Below, in pieces: positions 23,124 to 35,600 of a DNA stretch of 64,000 bases. The DNA comes from Malurus cyaneus samueli. Taxonomy: Eukaryota; Chordata; Aves; Passeriformes; Maluridae. The translations under genes were made by a program, and so were the position numbers. How positions within the stretch are numbered: position 1 is the first letter of the stretch; each line of letters begins with the position of its first letter. The stretch spans positions 37,935,757-37,999,756 of the forward strand of contig CM019217.1 in NCBI GenBank assembly GCA_009741485.1, written 5' to 3'. The notes under the pieces were generated by a model that was not told the DNA's origin, did no database searches, and was given only the letters and a program-made list of their open reading frames with translations.

Positions 23124-24059
23124 TTGAAGGACATGGTGAGACTGCCCTGGGCAACCAGTCTAACATCTGCCACAGAGATGTTAGGGAGAGAGACTAGGGA
23201 TGCTGCCCCAGAAAGTAGCAACGCTGCCACAGAGTCTGACCCATTCCCCAAGCCAGACCCTGTCTCACTGCCTGACCCTGATCAACAACCTACTTCAGAA
23301 ACTAAATGCCCAGAGTGGGTGAAGGTACTGGTGGAGGAGATACACCACCCGGAGTGGGTAGGGGTACTGGTGGAGGAGATGCGGGAGACACACCAGGGGC
23401 TGAGTGAATATGTCTTCCCAGCTGGCGGCAAACCTTCTCCCTGCCCCAAAGAGGAAGGGTCTGATGGCGCAGCAGTGGAACCCATGGATATTACACCTGT
23501 CCAGGTTTTGGCTGAACCGCAAAGCCAACCACAACCAGCTGCAGTAGCCCCTGTGCAGAGGAAGAAGTATAAAACCAAATTGGTACGCTCAGCTAATGAT
23601 GATGGGGAACCAGGGTCCTCACAACCAACAGGGGAGGCAGAGCCAGAAATAATCACTGAGTCCCTGTCATATGACAGCCTCCACAATTTGCGAAATGATA
23701 TTGAGCAATGGCGGGGCAAGGCTTGGTCAACCTGGTTACTTCGGGTTTGGGACCTTATGGGCTAAAGTGTGCAATTGGATAGCGGTGAGGCAAGGCATTT
23801 GGGCGCCTTGACCAACGATGCGGGTATTAATCAGGTGTTTGTGAGGGAGCCAGGGTCCCTTTCTCTCTGGGAGCAGCTCTTAATGAGTGTAAGAGAGAGG
23901 TTTGTCCACAGAGACAGGGTGCAGGACTACTATCGTAGAATGCCCTGGAAGACCATCGAGGAAGGGATCCAACGGCTCAGAGAAGTAGGAGTAATGGAGG
24001 TACTTCACTTGACTGGTCAACTAAGGGAGGTAAAAACTCTTTGCTCAGCCTCTCACTAG
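23124..24059 (+). pseudogene. Partial, broken gag of an ERVK-type element
   Basis: An open frame of 213 codons (23124-23765) ends at TAA, and the same frame continues open from 23,766 to a stop at 24,059. The gag remnant is thus interrupted by a single nonsense codon at 23763-23765. The first part is proline- and glutamate-rich, with a two-copy internal repeat (EWVKVLVEEI / EWVGVLVEEM). The second part has a compact, tryptophan-containing helical composition typical of structural gag segments in avian ERVs. No capsid major homology region, zinc knuckle, protease or polymerase follows, so the provirus is truncated shortly after this point. Confidence 0.65.
23309..23380 (+). repeat. 39-nt period tandem duplication in gag remnant
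   Basis: A 33-nt core at 23309-23341 recurs at 23348-23380 with four base differences. It duplicates an EWVxVLVEE peptide in frame. The duplication is in the proline-rich, variable part of the gag remnant. Confidence 0.85.
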
Positions 24060-24108
24060 TTGACATTTAACACTTGTTTCTTCCCCACCCAGATGTCTCA
24101 GCCTATTT

Positions 24109-24137
24109 CAAATCACTCAAATCACTCAAATCATTCA
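24109..24137. repeat. 9-bp tandem repeat at the ERV 3' breakpoint
   Basis: The unit CAAATCACT is repeated about three times, the last with one change. It lies where retroviral sequence gives way to ordinary AT-rich DNA, so it may mark the truncation point. Confidence 0.7.
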
Positions 24138-25545
24138 AATGTTATTGAATGAACACAAGTACATTTTATCAATTACTGTTTTATATAGCTTGGTCACACA
24201 AAACAAAATTGCAGGAACACTTTGAAATAAATAAGCAAGTTTGGTGTGAAGGCAAAATCCTTCTAGCCCTGCACTTAGTTCACCGTACAGAAAGTTAGGT
24301 GACATAAAAAATACTATCCCAACAGTAACACTTCATAATGACAATAAAATTAAATTACTGTCTTTGTAAATTTCAAGGTAATTTGCAAAATTTCACCGGC
24401 ACCTTTTACAATCTTTACTGATCAAAATAACCCAGCCTTTTCAACATCAGGAAAAAGGGAATGAAAAGGCAAATGGAATTAGTCTAATTTCCATGTATTG
24501 CCAGAATATTCTTTACAAATAAAAATATTTGTTTCTCTTTTTTATGAAAAAAAAAAAAAGAAAAATCAGGAACATGCTTTCTGACACATAATCTGTTATT
24601 ATAGATGCAGAATGCATTTTTTTATTAATCTAAATCTGTTCAGGCCTTTGTGGTTCTTGCCTCTATCATGGGATCTGACAGCATCTGTTATTTTCTGGGT
24701 ACAAGTGCATGTACCTGGATCCACACAAGCATAAGCATTATTCATTTCATGTGTATTGTTTACAAGGAAGAAGACATTTAAAGGAATGATCTGGGGAACA
24801 ACCACAGAATACTCCTCTCTCTTGGCACCAGAAACCTAAATATGCTTAATCTAGCCTTTCAATTTAAGGACTATTTCCTAATCATGGGAAACTTAGTAGA
24901 ATCAATATTTGCAAACTGTGGATTACTATACTACTACTTCTCATTCAGAAAGATAAAAATTCTGTCATATATATTATTGCATATATAAATATATATATGT
25001 AAAAGAAACATAAAAATTTTTTGTCACAGTAAAAAGATGATGAGCATACAGATTGAAAAGTATCACTTCCCAAGACATACCAATAACCCAAATATCTACA
25101 ACTGGTGGGTTCTAAGAGCTACTAATACTATGAGAATCTAAAAAAAGCAGTTCATCAGTATAGACAGAGTTGCTGAGATATAGGATTCAGGTTGAAAAAC
25201 CAAGTATCTATGAAATGCCAGTTACACAGTGAGCCATCATAGCAGGAAGGAATGGTGAGAGTGGCAACAGTATGTTGCTGTCTGATTCCGAAAGACAATT
25301 TCATAGATTCCTCTCAGATGACAAAATAAAAATGGGCAAAGGTCTCGCATATCTGGGATCCAAAGGCACTTGGATTGATCAAATAATATATTTCATATGC
25401 TGGTAGCCACAGAATTTGGTTTGCAGACAGAAAGGACCATTGTCACATGGATCTTGACACTGTAAATGTAATCAAGTACAAAAGAGATTGATGGGAATAA
25501 TGGGAAGATAAGAAGCTCTTGAACAAACAAAATTTAAAAAAAAGT

Positions 25546-25574
25546 GCTACTGTTACTGTTACTGTTACTGTAAC
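25546..25574. repeat. (TACTGT)n hexanucleotide repeat
   Basis: About four and a half head-to-tail copies of TACTGT. They create spurious Val-Thr-rich reading frames on both strands. Confidence 0.9.
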
Positions 25575-28500
25575 AACACATATTTTCATCAGACTTTTAA
25601 TCTTGCATAAGATTATTTCCCAACTGGTATGCACCAGGTGTGGTGCAACAGTGCAGACCATGGAAAGAGGACCTGACTGCTGGCATACAAGAACAAAGCA
25701 AGATGATTTTTACTATGATTGGAGTCAACATTCATTTCTACAATTCAGAAGTGGTAAAGACTAGCACAGAATAGTAAATGCAGCAAGAGAAGCATATATT
25801 TCCTCCCACTACCCTATTTTTGGGGTAGTATTTAGCTTAATAATTTATGAGTATTCATCAATTTCTTAGACACTGACTAAAGCTCAGAATATCCATGTCT
25901 CAGATAACTAAAGCATCAAAGCCTAAGGCTATATAGTTAGCAAATTCCATTGGCAATATTGAATTCAGGGACCACCATAAAGCAACTGCTGTAGAAAGAA
26001 TAAAATTTTAGCACAGCTTTTTTCAGATATTGACAGTGACAAAATCTTTCAACTATACATCATAACTCAGAGCTGCTCTAGTAATATGAATTTAATTTAG
26101 CAAAAGCTAGCCTCTGTGAGATGAACATATTTCAAATATGACAACATATCATATTTTAAAACTGAACAAAGTCACAGCTTTCTTATTGATAAGGAGTTTA
26201 ACAAATATGAAGTAAGCTGTATCAGTCTGTGAGAAATGTCTCTCCAGCATGAATTCCCTCAGAATACTCCTGCAGAATTTCCTCATTTCTGTATCTAATT
26301 TCATGTTTCAATAGGGCATCTCTTTCTAGGGTAATGATTGAAGGGGATTAGAAAGTGCTCAGAATTAGAAAGTGCTGGAGAACTCTGAATAAATTCTGAA
26401 TTTATGTTAATTATATTCAGTTACAATATGCCAGAAAAGAGCCAGGTGAATTTTTACAAACACAATCTAGTTTTGCAAGCTGCAGGCAAACAAGAGATTT
26501 CCTCTACACAAAAACTGAGGGAAGACACAAATACATAAATCTTTTGGACAAATAGACAATATATTATGAGACCTTTTTCTTACATTCCCAGCCCATTCTA
26601 AGTTTTTGTTGAAAACACTGTAAAGGTAACAGGTAATATAAAATCTTGATCTTTATAAGACAGCAACTGATTTCCTGCAACAGTGATAGGCTACAGTCTA
26701 GGACTTACCACTGTGAAAAACACTTTAAGCAGTTCTTTCTTACCACCCAAATAATCTTGACCTGTTTTATGCAGAAGTGTCACAACTGCAATGCTTAAAA
26801 TCTACACTCAAATTGCATGTTTTCTTCATTCTCTCCCAACATTTAGAAGAATTATATTTCTTTCCCAGTTTGTAAATAAATATGAAATTGTCTCAGGCCA
26901 ACATAGTACACAGTGCTTTTTTTTAACAAAGCATGAGGCTATCCCTTACTTTTTTTAATTGTTGAAGATTAAAAATAAAACAGTGAATACAGATAGAACA
27001 ACATTCCAAATGCACAGACTCACCTTAAGACATGCAAACCAGTTCAGGATTTGTGGTAGAAATAGCAGTATAGGTTTCCACAGTAATGATTCAGTTGTTA
27101 TATGATTGCAAACTGCTATCCTGCTCACATTAGTGAATTATGCTGCAATTAGAATCATGCAGTAGCTGGATCAGTCTTGGGGGACATTTACTTCATGGCT
27201 GGGCTATTACTACAATTTATATAGCAGACATACCTGCTTTTACCTCATTTAGATAGCAAAGTAGTCTTTAAACAGGTTTGTAACCTGAAACAACCATCCA
27301 TTTTAACATCTAAACCTTTCATGTGCATGACTAAATACTGTATTGAAGTGTTTTTTTTAAGGCTCTGATGAGAGTAATAAGACACCACCTCACAAACTCT
27401 AACTGGTTTGTACTGCAGGGGCATGTATGTACGGACAGCACAAAACACATTATAAATTGATCCTGAGTTAAGGCCAAACAGCTGGAATCCAACCCATTTG
27501 TAGGTGAAGTCAAGAGTTAAGTTTTCATGTGATTTTGTGAATTTCTAGGGGTCTTACAGATGCTTTAGACACCCTGTTGTACTACTTGCTCTCTTCAGAG
27601 AGACAAACACATCTATGCACAGACCAATACTCTCAAATCAGGAACAACTTGGCTACATTTGTGGTAGCAAAATTACCTTGCACACAACCATCACACAGGT
27701 TGTTTCACGGATCTATTTCTCTCTGCAGAAAAATTACTTAGGGAAGCAAACATGGATTCTCTCCTCATTCTTCTGCAGCACCTGTGCGAAACAGTACATT
27801 ATTTTCTGTTCACATCTGATTTCTTTTCATTCAGTAAATATCAGTTTAAAGGAATTTTATTTAGGGAGTCTTACAGAGTACCAACCACTTGACTGGATCC
27901 ACTGATTTGCCTCATGCATGCAGATACTTGACCAAAATTGCATAAGCATTAGCTTTGAAGATCAAATAGAGAAGTCCATTCTTTTGAAAGCACTATATAA
28001 CTATATTTTTAGTATTTTTGCTTTCAGAGGAAGGACATTTTTAGCAGGGGACACACAAAGGAGCCACAGTTCCTGCTCAACCCCATTTGCTCTGCATAGA
28101 TTGATGTGCTCTCCATGTCATATTACAGAAGATGTGTTGTGCTGTTCAGTAGCACCCTTATTCACATCCTGACTGCATCCAGTCCAGCTGTATAGCAGTA
28201 CTGTGTGAACGGATTGCTTTCATGACAGATTTGAAACTCAGAGGGAGCCAGTTTGAAGTGCAATTTTATTTTTAACCATCCTACAAGGAATGTCTACAAT
28301 GTAACACACAACTGTATGCAAAATTATGCCAGTGTAAATAAGTGGTTTGATGGTTCTGAATGGTTACCTTGTATAACTTTAAAGAGAAAGCCACGATCTT
28401 GGAGAGATTCAGAGTCCTAGTACCCAGTCTGAAAAAAAAAACATGCCTTTTTTTAAGCTCCTTTCTTCTTCCTCTTGTGGCAACTACATAAAAACTTGAT

Positions 28501-28625
28501 GAATTCAGGAAACTGCTCCAAAAACTGTATAGAAGAATCCATATTCAGCTTAGATTCTGGATTCCTGGATAATCAGAGTAGTATGACTCAGAGGACTGGA
28601 TAAAGTTCCCAAGCATCTGTTTCAC

Positions 28626-28646
28626 AAAAGTACTTCAAGTACTTTT
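28626..28646. repeat. 21-bp palindrome
   Basis: AAAAGTACTT and AAGTACTTTT form perfect 10-bp arms around one central C. It can equally be read as a short direct repeat of AGTACTT. No function is claimed. Confidence 0.6.
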
Positions 28647-31049
28647 AAAACATTTTCAACTACAATTGTGTGATTATTTTAGCCCTTTGCACTTACACTG
28701 TGAAATGCTCAAATTAAACAAGGCCAATTAAGCACATTCTTTTTGTACAGGATGATACTTATCTCAAGTGGAATAATTGGCACTCTGGTTATGTATACAT
28801 TGTGTAATGCAGTGCAATACAGAAATATCCTGCCTAACAGAAAAGAACACAATCATGATAATTACAACAAGAGTGCAGACAATGTGGAAGGGAGGAGAAC
28901 TTAGAGCAAAATTAACTTCCGGAACAAAACCTTCTTTAGCATCCACACTTGGGCTCCTCTAAACAGCTTTAGAATATTTTAACCAGTGAATAAATCAAAA
29001 TGCCATGCACTAATTGTCTTTGATAGACAAGCAAAAATGCTTTTATCTCATCACTGGATCCTACTACAGCAGATTTATTTTAATCAACCAATTCCATTTT
29101 CCTTTACTAGACAGAAGCCCAAATTTTCCAGAATAAATGGCGACCTGACTACACAGTCTCTGGGGCCTTATTGCTCTGTCCAGGTATTTATTATCCTATC
29201 AGGGTTTCTTTGGTCATAATGGACACCTAGTAAAGCCATTCATTTAAAGTGATAGGACATATTTTGGTTCAAAGTGAGATGCAATGAACTTTCACTTTCT
29301 GACTTATTATATCTATTCTGAAGGATAGTCACAAGGGATTCCCAACTTCTTTAGCCACATTTTGTATTCTCCACTGGAGTAAGGCTCCTACAAAGTGAAA
29401 TCCACTTTCCACTTGTGGAAGAGTTCAGGGAAATACGAAAATGTCAGGACCAAATAGGAGAGAGGAAATAAATTACATGGAAGTAAGATCATATGCAGCA
29501 ACCACATATATGTAAGAAGTGCCAGATACCATGAAATTTACCTACTCTTTTGAAAAAAGCACATGGACTCATTCAACAGCTGTGCTGCATCCTGCTAGAG
29601 GCAATATCATACAGCTGAAAAAACACCATCCTGGAGAAGGATTCCTGAGAAATTCAAGGAGTTAGCAATTAGCTACAAATTGCTTATTTAATGAAGAACA
29701 AAATTATGACACTAATTGATCTTGTGATTATAGACTGATTAAAGACTTGCTGAGAAGTACTATTATTAGTCAGCAATGCAGCCATATCACACATTATTTA
29801 ATTTGCTTTAAAAAAGATGAAACTGTAAGAGGTTAATGCTCTTTCTGATTTATAGAAATTTAACTTCTTGCCTTCTGCTACTGTTAGTAGCCATATGGTT
29901 AAATCACCTTGCCTCATTTTAAAGAAACAAAAATCGAGATTTAAAAAAATTATTTCAATTCTTAATGTCTCTCATGACAAAACTCTCCATTTTATTTACA
30001 TCTTAGGTTTTGCCCCATACTACAAAAAACACTTGCTTACCAATATCAGATTATACTCATAGTTGCTAAGATGATGAGTGCCCTCAGCTGTAGGATGAAG
30101 ACAATGGCGCTTTGTGCTTTATAGCTCTTCTCAGGTGGATGTACACACCATAATAACTGTGTAATAATACTGCCTTCTTCAAATTATGTTTCTGCTGGCT
30201 CATTTGATTTATTCTGGATTTTAATTTTTTTTTCCTCCAGAAAATGAAGCAAAATCAAAAACTATTTTACATAGAATGTTAACTTAAATGTTGCAAAGAT
30301 ATACTTCTGGGGGAGAGAGCTGAAAAGAAGGAAAAATATATTAATCATATCACAAAGCAAAGCTAATATAACAGTGAACACGAGTGAATATGAGAAGACA
30401 ACTGCAAAGTTAAACAATAGCTTGCTACAAAGTATAAATCAAATTTTATATCATTTTCTTATGACTCGAGCAGATGGTCATCTCTCACATAACTGACTGA
30501 GCATGGAGCCTGCTTTGCACTGGGGTCCCTGCCTACCCTGCCTATGGGACTTATTTCAAAGGAAAAATGAGAAGAAACTTAATGGTAGCAGCAAGGTCTC
30601 TGTCGAGTGTCCAGTCCACAGCTCTTGAATCTTCTTGCTGATCAGGGATCACTATGCAGAGAGCAGTGCTTGAGTTGCACCAACTACCACAAAGCCTTCA
30701 GCAATCATGACACCCTGAGGGCAAGAGTAGGGTCTAGACAGTTGGAATCTTCTGGAAGTTTTAATAAGGAAAATGAGTTTGAAGTGAGTAATTTGTTCTA
30801 CTTCCAACTTCCATCTGAATCACAAGTTTAAATCTCTATGCTCTCTGTGGAAAATACCACAATCTTCTCAGCCTCATGATCCTACTTTGGATTCTTGGTT
30901 AACAGCCCAATTGATATTTTCATCAAAATTTGGCCCATAACTCTAAATATTGTTGTCTTAGTAAAAGTCTTATAGTATTACGTTGATTAATCTGCTAATT
31001 TTTCTTAGGAAGTGAGCCTGGTTGGACCCATCATTCTCTTTGAAAGAAA

Positions 31050-32670
31050 AGCATTGCAACCATACCTCCTGAGCTACAAAGGCAGGGATTCGGACAATGA
31101 AGAACTTCGCTCTGGCAGGAGAACATCAGGTCCGAGACCATCTAAGGAATCTAAAGGTGAACAAGTCTATGGGACTTCATGAGATTCATTTGTGATCCTG
31201 TGGGAACTGGCAGAGGAAGTGGCTAAGCCACTATCCATTATATTTGAGAAGTTTTTGAAGTGTGGTGAACTTTCCACTGACTGGAAAAGAGGAAGAATAA
31301 CCCCTATTTTTAAAAAGAAAATTAAGGAAGACCCAGAGAACTACAGGTCAGCCAGTTTACCTCTGCACAGCAAGATCACAGAGCACATCCTCCTGGAAAT
31401 ATGCTAAGGCACATGGAAAATAAAGTGATTGGTGACAACCAACATGGCTTCACTGAGGGCAAATGGTGGCTGACAAATTTGGGGACCAAGGTTACAGCTT
31501 TGGTGGATAAGGAAAATAAAACTGACATCACCTTTCTGGATTTGCGCGAAGTATTTGACATTATCCTGCATGACATCCTTGTCTTCAAACTGGACAGATA
31601 TGATTTGATGGATGGACAACTCAGCGGATAAAGAATTGGCTGGTTGGTCACACTCAAAGGGTTGCAGTCAATGTCTTTATGTCTCTATGTCTAAGATGAC
31701 AAATGACAAGTCAATGGCTCCATGTCCAAGTAGTGATCAGTGATAACGGACATCCTCAGGGGTCAATATTGAGACAGGTGCCTTTTTAACATTGTCATTG
31801 ACCTGGACGGTGGAGTCGAAGGCACCCTCAGCAAATTTGCTGGTGACACGAGTGTGCTGCCACTGACATGCTGGAGGGAAGGGATGGCATCCAGCGGGAT
31901 CTTGGACAGACTTGAGCAGTGGGCCCATGAGAGCCCCACAAAGTTCAACAGGGCCAACTGCAGAGTCCTGCACCTGGGTTGGGGCAAGTCAAAGCACAAG
32001 TATAGGCTGGGCAAAAATGGATCAAGAGCAGCACTGAGGAAAAGGACTTGGGAATGTTTGTGAATGAGGAGCTTGACATGACCTAGTAACACGTTCTTGA
32101 AGCCTAAAAAGCCAGTCACGTCCTGGGTTTCACCAAAAGCAGAGTGGCCAGCAGGTCAAGGGAGGTGATTCTGTCCTATACAAGAAGGACATGGACCTGT
32201 TGGAGCAAGCCCAGAGGAAGTCCATGAAAATGAGCAGAGGGTTGGCATGCCTTTCCAATGAAGGCAGGCTGAGAGAGTTGGGACTGTTCTGGTTAGAAAG
32301 CAGAAGGCTCCAGGGAGACCTTAGAACAGCCATCCAGGGCCTACAAGGGGCCTACAAGAGAGAGAGAGGGGGGACCTTTTACAAGGGCATGTTCTGACAG
32401 AACAAGGGGGAATGGCTTCAAACTGACAGAAAGTAGGTTTACATTTAATATTAGGAAAAAATTGTTTATTGTGAGGGTGATGATCACTGGTACAGGCTGC
32501 CTAGAGATGCTGTGAATGCCCCATCCCTGGAATTGTTTGAGGCCAGGCTAGACAGGGCTTTGAGTCACCTGGTCTAGTGGAAGGTGTCTCTTCCCATAGC
32601 AGGGGGATTGGAACTAGGTGATCTTGAAAGCCCCCTTCAACCCAAACTATTCTGTGAATCTATGACTGTT
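31050..32670 (+). mobile_element. CR1 LINE, 3' 1.6 kb with decayed reverse transcriptase
   Basis: The + strand translates to long, broken stretches of CR1 ORF2. These include PLSIIFEKFLKCGELSTDWK followed by a TPIFKK motif near 31,220-31,320, then LRHMENKVIGDNQHGFTEGK near 31,401. The conserved fingers and palm blocks of the reverse transcriptase are followed by LHLGWG near 31,970, LSNEGRLRELGLFWLE near 32,260 and the 3' UTR. The tail is CTATTCTGTGAATCTATGA at about 32,648-32,666. Multiple frameshifts and stops show it is inactive. It is the longest CR1 copy in the window. Confidence 0.93.
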
Positions 32671-35600
32671 GACTTTTCCTTTAGGAAGGTATGGACAACA
32701 AATGTTTTTCTACAGGGTTTCTGAGATGTTATTCCTCAATTACATATTACCACAGTGTTTGACAAAGATTGTAGCCTGTTTCGTTTAGTGACTTAATGCC
32801 AGCTGGTCAGCTCAAAGCCACAGGACTTCACACAACTGATCAATGGGTCTTGTTAAAACCTTCTAAAAGTACATGTCTGCATTCTTTCTTAGACAATTAA
32901 AATAATTACGGATTACAATACCCACAAACAGTAAAGTATATAATACAAAATCTTAAAATATGTTAGAGTTAACTAATGTAATTCAATGCACTTTTCTGGG
33001 AAGTCTTATGACACTGTGTAGATTTGAACATACAAGTGATGACAACAGAAACTGAGCACCTAAGACATACCAATTTGAAAAAATCCGTAGTGCTTAACTG
33101 GTGTATTTAGCTCTTTATGTGAGTAGGTGAGACTCTAACGACACTGAGATCTTAAAAAGTTTGCATTAAAAAGGAGTGAGGTTTAGAACATATTATTAAT
33201 ATCTAAGATTCTTTTTCTTTACTTTAATGAACCATGGTCCAATTACAGTGAAAGCACAATTAGCAGTAATTCTGCAAGAGTTTCCACAAATGCTTCTTGC
33301 AACATTCATCCCATTTGATGGTCTTCAGTTCTTCCTTTTTCCTTAACTAGTTTCCCTAGTTACACAGAGTTATTTGAATGACAGAATCAGTGAAAGAAGT
33401 CTTGCCATTCTTTAAAGCCAGCCTTGTCACTGTAACAAAACAAAAACAAAGACTTGCAACTGCCATAAAAATGAGTTAGCTAGTACCTAATTTTTCCTGA
33501 TGAGGTCCCTGCCTAGCTTCCTCCTTTTCTTTTTCCGATGAATTACACCTGTTATCTCTTCTGATAGGCAGCAAATGGGAGAGCAGATAAGTAAAAAAGG
33601 AAAATGGAACAATTAAGGGAAAAATAAGTAAACTGTGCAGGAGAAAACCAGTTGTATTGAGCCATATTGTGTTGTATGGGGTACTACAAACGCTTCAAAC
33701 TATGTCCTACTAAACAATCCAAAACCTTAAGCCTTTTTTTTTTGCCTTTAGATCTGTTGAAAACTGGGAACAGAAAGACAGGGGCTAAACGGCCAGGAAG
33801 CAGCTACAGCTGAGTTCCTGCAGACCATCAGCCAATGCTGATACCTTGGTGAGAGCATATTATATAAGAGAATAAGCCTACTAGGTAAGAAAGCATACAG
33901 CTCTTTTGATAGGGTAACTGTGTTTGGTTCTACTTTGTATTTTTTCTTCTTTGCGACCTGCAATGGTAAGAATTTTCATTTGGAATTATTTGTTTTCCTA
34001 ATCTGCTGGCATGTGTAATTTAATAAGAGGGGTTTATTCCCTTTTGCTCTGAGAAAAGTAGAAGAATAAGAAGCTTGTCTTCCAATAGCTGGTTTATTTA
34101 TCTTTTTGCTGAGAAAGCACCGAGTGCTGATTTGCAGAGGTACTAGCTAACTTGTCTAGAAATCAAATACTATGAAGAATGTGAAAAAAAGTTAAGCATG
34201 CGGGAGCTGAGTGGTAAGATCTGGGTTACTTCATAGGACTAAAACAATTGGGCTCTACACATAACTCAAAATTGTTTGCGCTCTGAGGCATCTTGTATGT
34301 AGTGTTCCAAAGCTTACAGTATATTTTTAAATAGAATGGGTAATTGTCAAATTGTATTCTTGGATAAATGCAGAATAACATGCAAAGGGGATGAAGAAAG
34401 ACACTGTCTGGTAATTTTTAACCAATGCATTGTGAATATTCTTCTCCTGTTTGTTGAAAAAAGTGGAGTTGATCAACTTAAGACAGTTGTTTGTCTCTAA
34501 ACTGGAAAACGGGTCTCTCTGGATGTGGAGACTTGAATCTGAGCAAGTCTGCATGAGACTCTTGATGACTTTGGCCTTTTGTGTGATATTGTATGTTTGG
34601 GTTTTTTGGAAGTGTTTTGTTGTTAGCTGGGGACTTTTTTAAAGGTTTTTTTCTTGTTTTGGAGTCTTATGGATTTTTCTTTTGTGGAGTTACGTGTTTT
34701 TTTTTGTTTTTTTAAAGCCATCTTGGCTAGCCAGTACTGCTACCTAAGGAGTCCCTAGGAGGGGTGCCATATCAGGTTAAAAAACAGAGGCAATGCCCGT
34801 GTATTTTTGTCAGTATGGTATGAAAAAAAGGTGCTTAAAGCTTGGATTGTGCTGGTAACTGAGTTAGTGCCATATGAAGATGTCAGACTACTATAAGTAG
34901 GTGATCAAATACAGTTTCATTATACTCAAGAATATCTCTAATCCCTAAGAGCTGTGAGCATTTGTGGCTTGTGAAAACTAGTACATCTTAACAGAGACAA
35001 ATCTTAAATCTACAAAATCTCAACAGTGAATAGTGAAGATGCTAAAGACAAAATCCTACTGTGAAAGAAGTATTTATTACCTTTCGGGACTATAAAGTAG
35101 GATCCTTGAAGTTGGGGAAGCATGCCAGCCTCTTCCTGTGGTGTGAAAGGCCTGGTCTTTTGGGCATACTGTATTTGCAGCTTCCCAGGGGAGTCTGTCC
35201 TTACTGGGTTGCTGCACGAAGGGCAGATTCAGCTCTGTGAAATGAGCAGAAAGCCCAAGACTACAGCATTAAGGGGAAATGCCAGGCTCTACCCTCTCCC
35301 ACCACCATCCCAATGAGAGAAGTGGAGGCGCATAAGCCTCCCTTAGATAGAGCAGTTGACTTTGCATACGTTGTAACCAGGGGCCAGGGCTTTAGAAAGA
35401 TTTCCCTGCTGTGGCTCTTGTTTATGGTAGCTTGTAGCAACAAAGCAGATGAAAGGGGAAAAGGACCACAGAAAACAGAGTAGGATATTTTCTCAATGCT
35501 CCCTACGTTGTGCAATGGCACGGCATAACAATTCCAGGTGAGCAGCTGACTGGTTCCACTTTGGAAAGAGTAGAGCTGTGTCAGCTCAATGCTGGACCTG

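Larger units (their letters stand above)
24140..31049. other. Intergenic, no gene seen
   Basis: Nearly 7 kb of AT-rich DNA without a recognisable exon or transposon. Contents seen are an A tract near 24,548, AT-rich alternating sequence at 24,967-25,005, a (TACTGT)n hexamer at 25546-25574 and a near-perfect 21-bp palindrome at 28626-28646. Short frames that look like alternating Val-Thr are produced by the hexamer repeat. Confidence 0.6.

Noticed and set aside
25443..25764. Opposed open frames with Val-Thr repeats
   Set aside because: Produced by the (TACTGT)n repeat on both strands.
31192..32397. Reverse-transcriptase-like frames as a functional gene
   Set aside because: Split by many stops and frameshifts; this is a dead CR1 copy.
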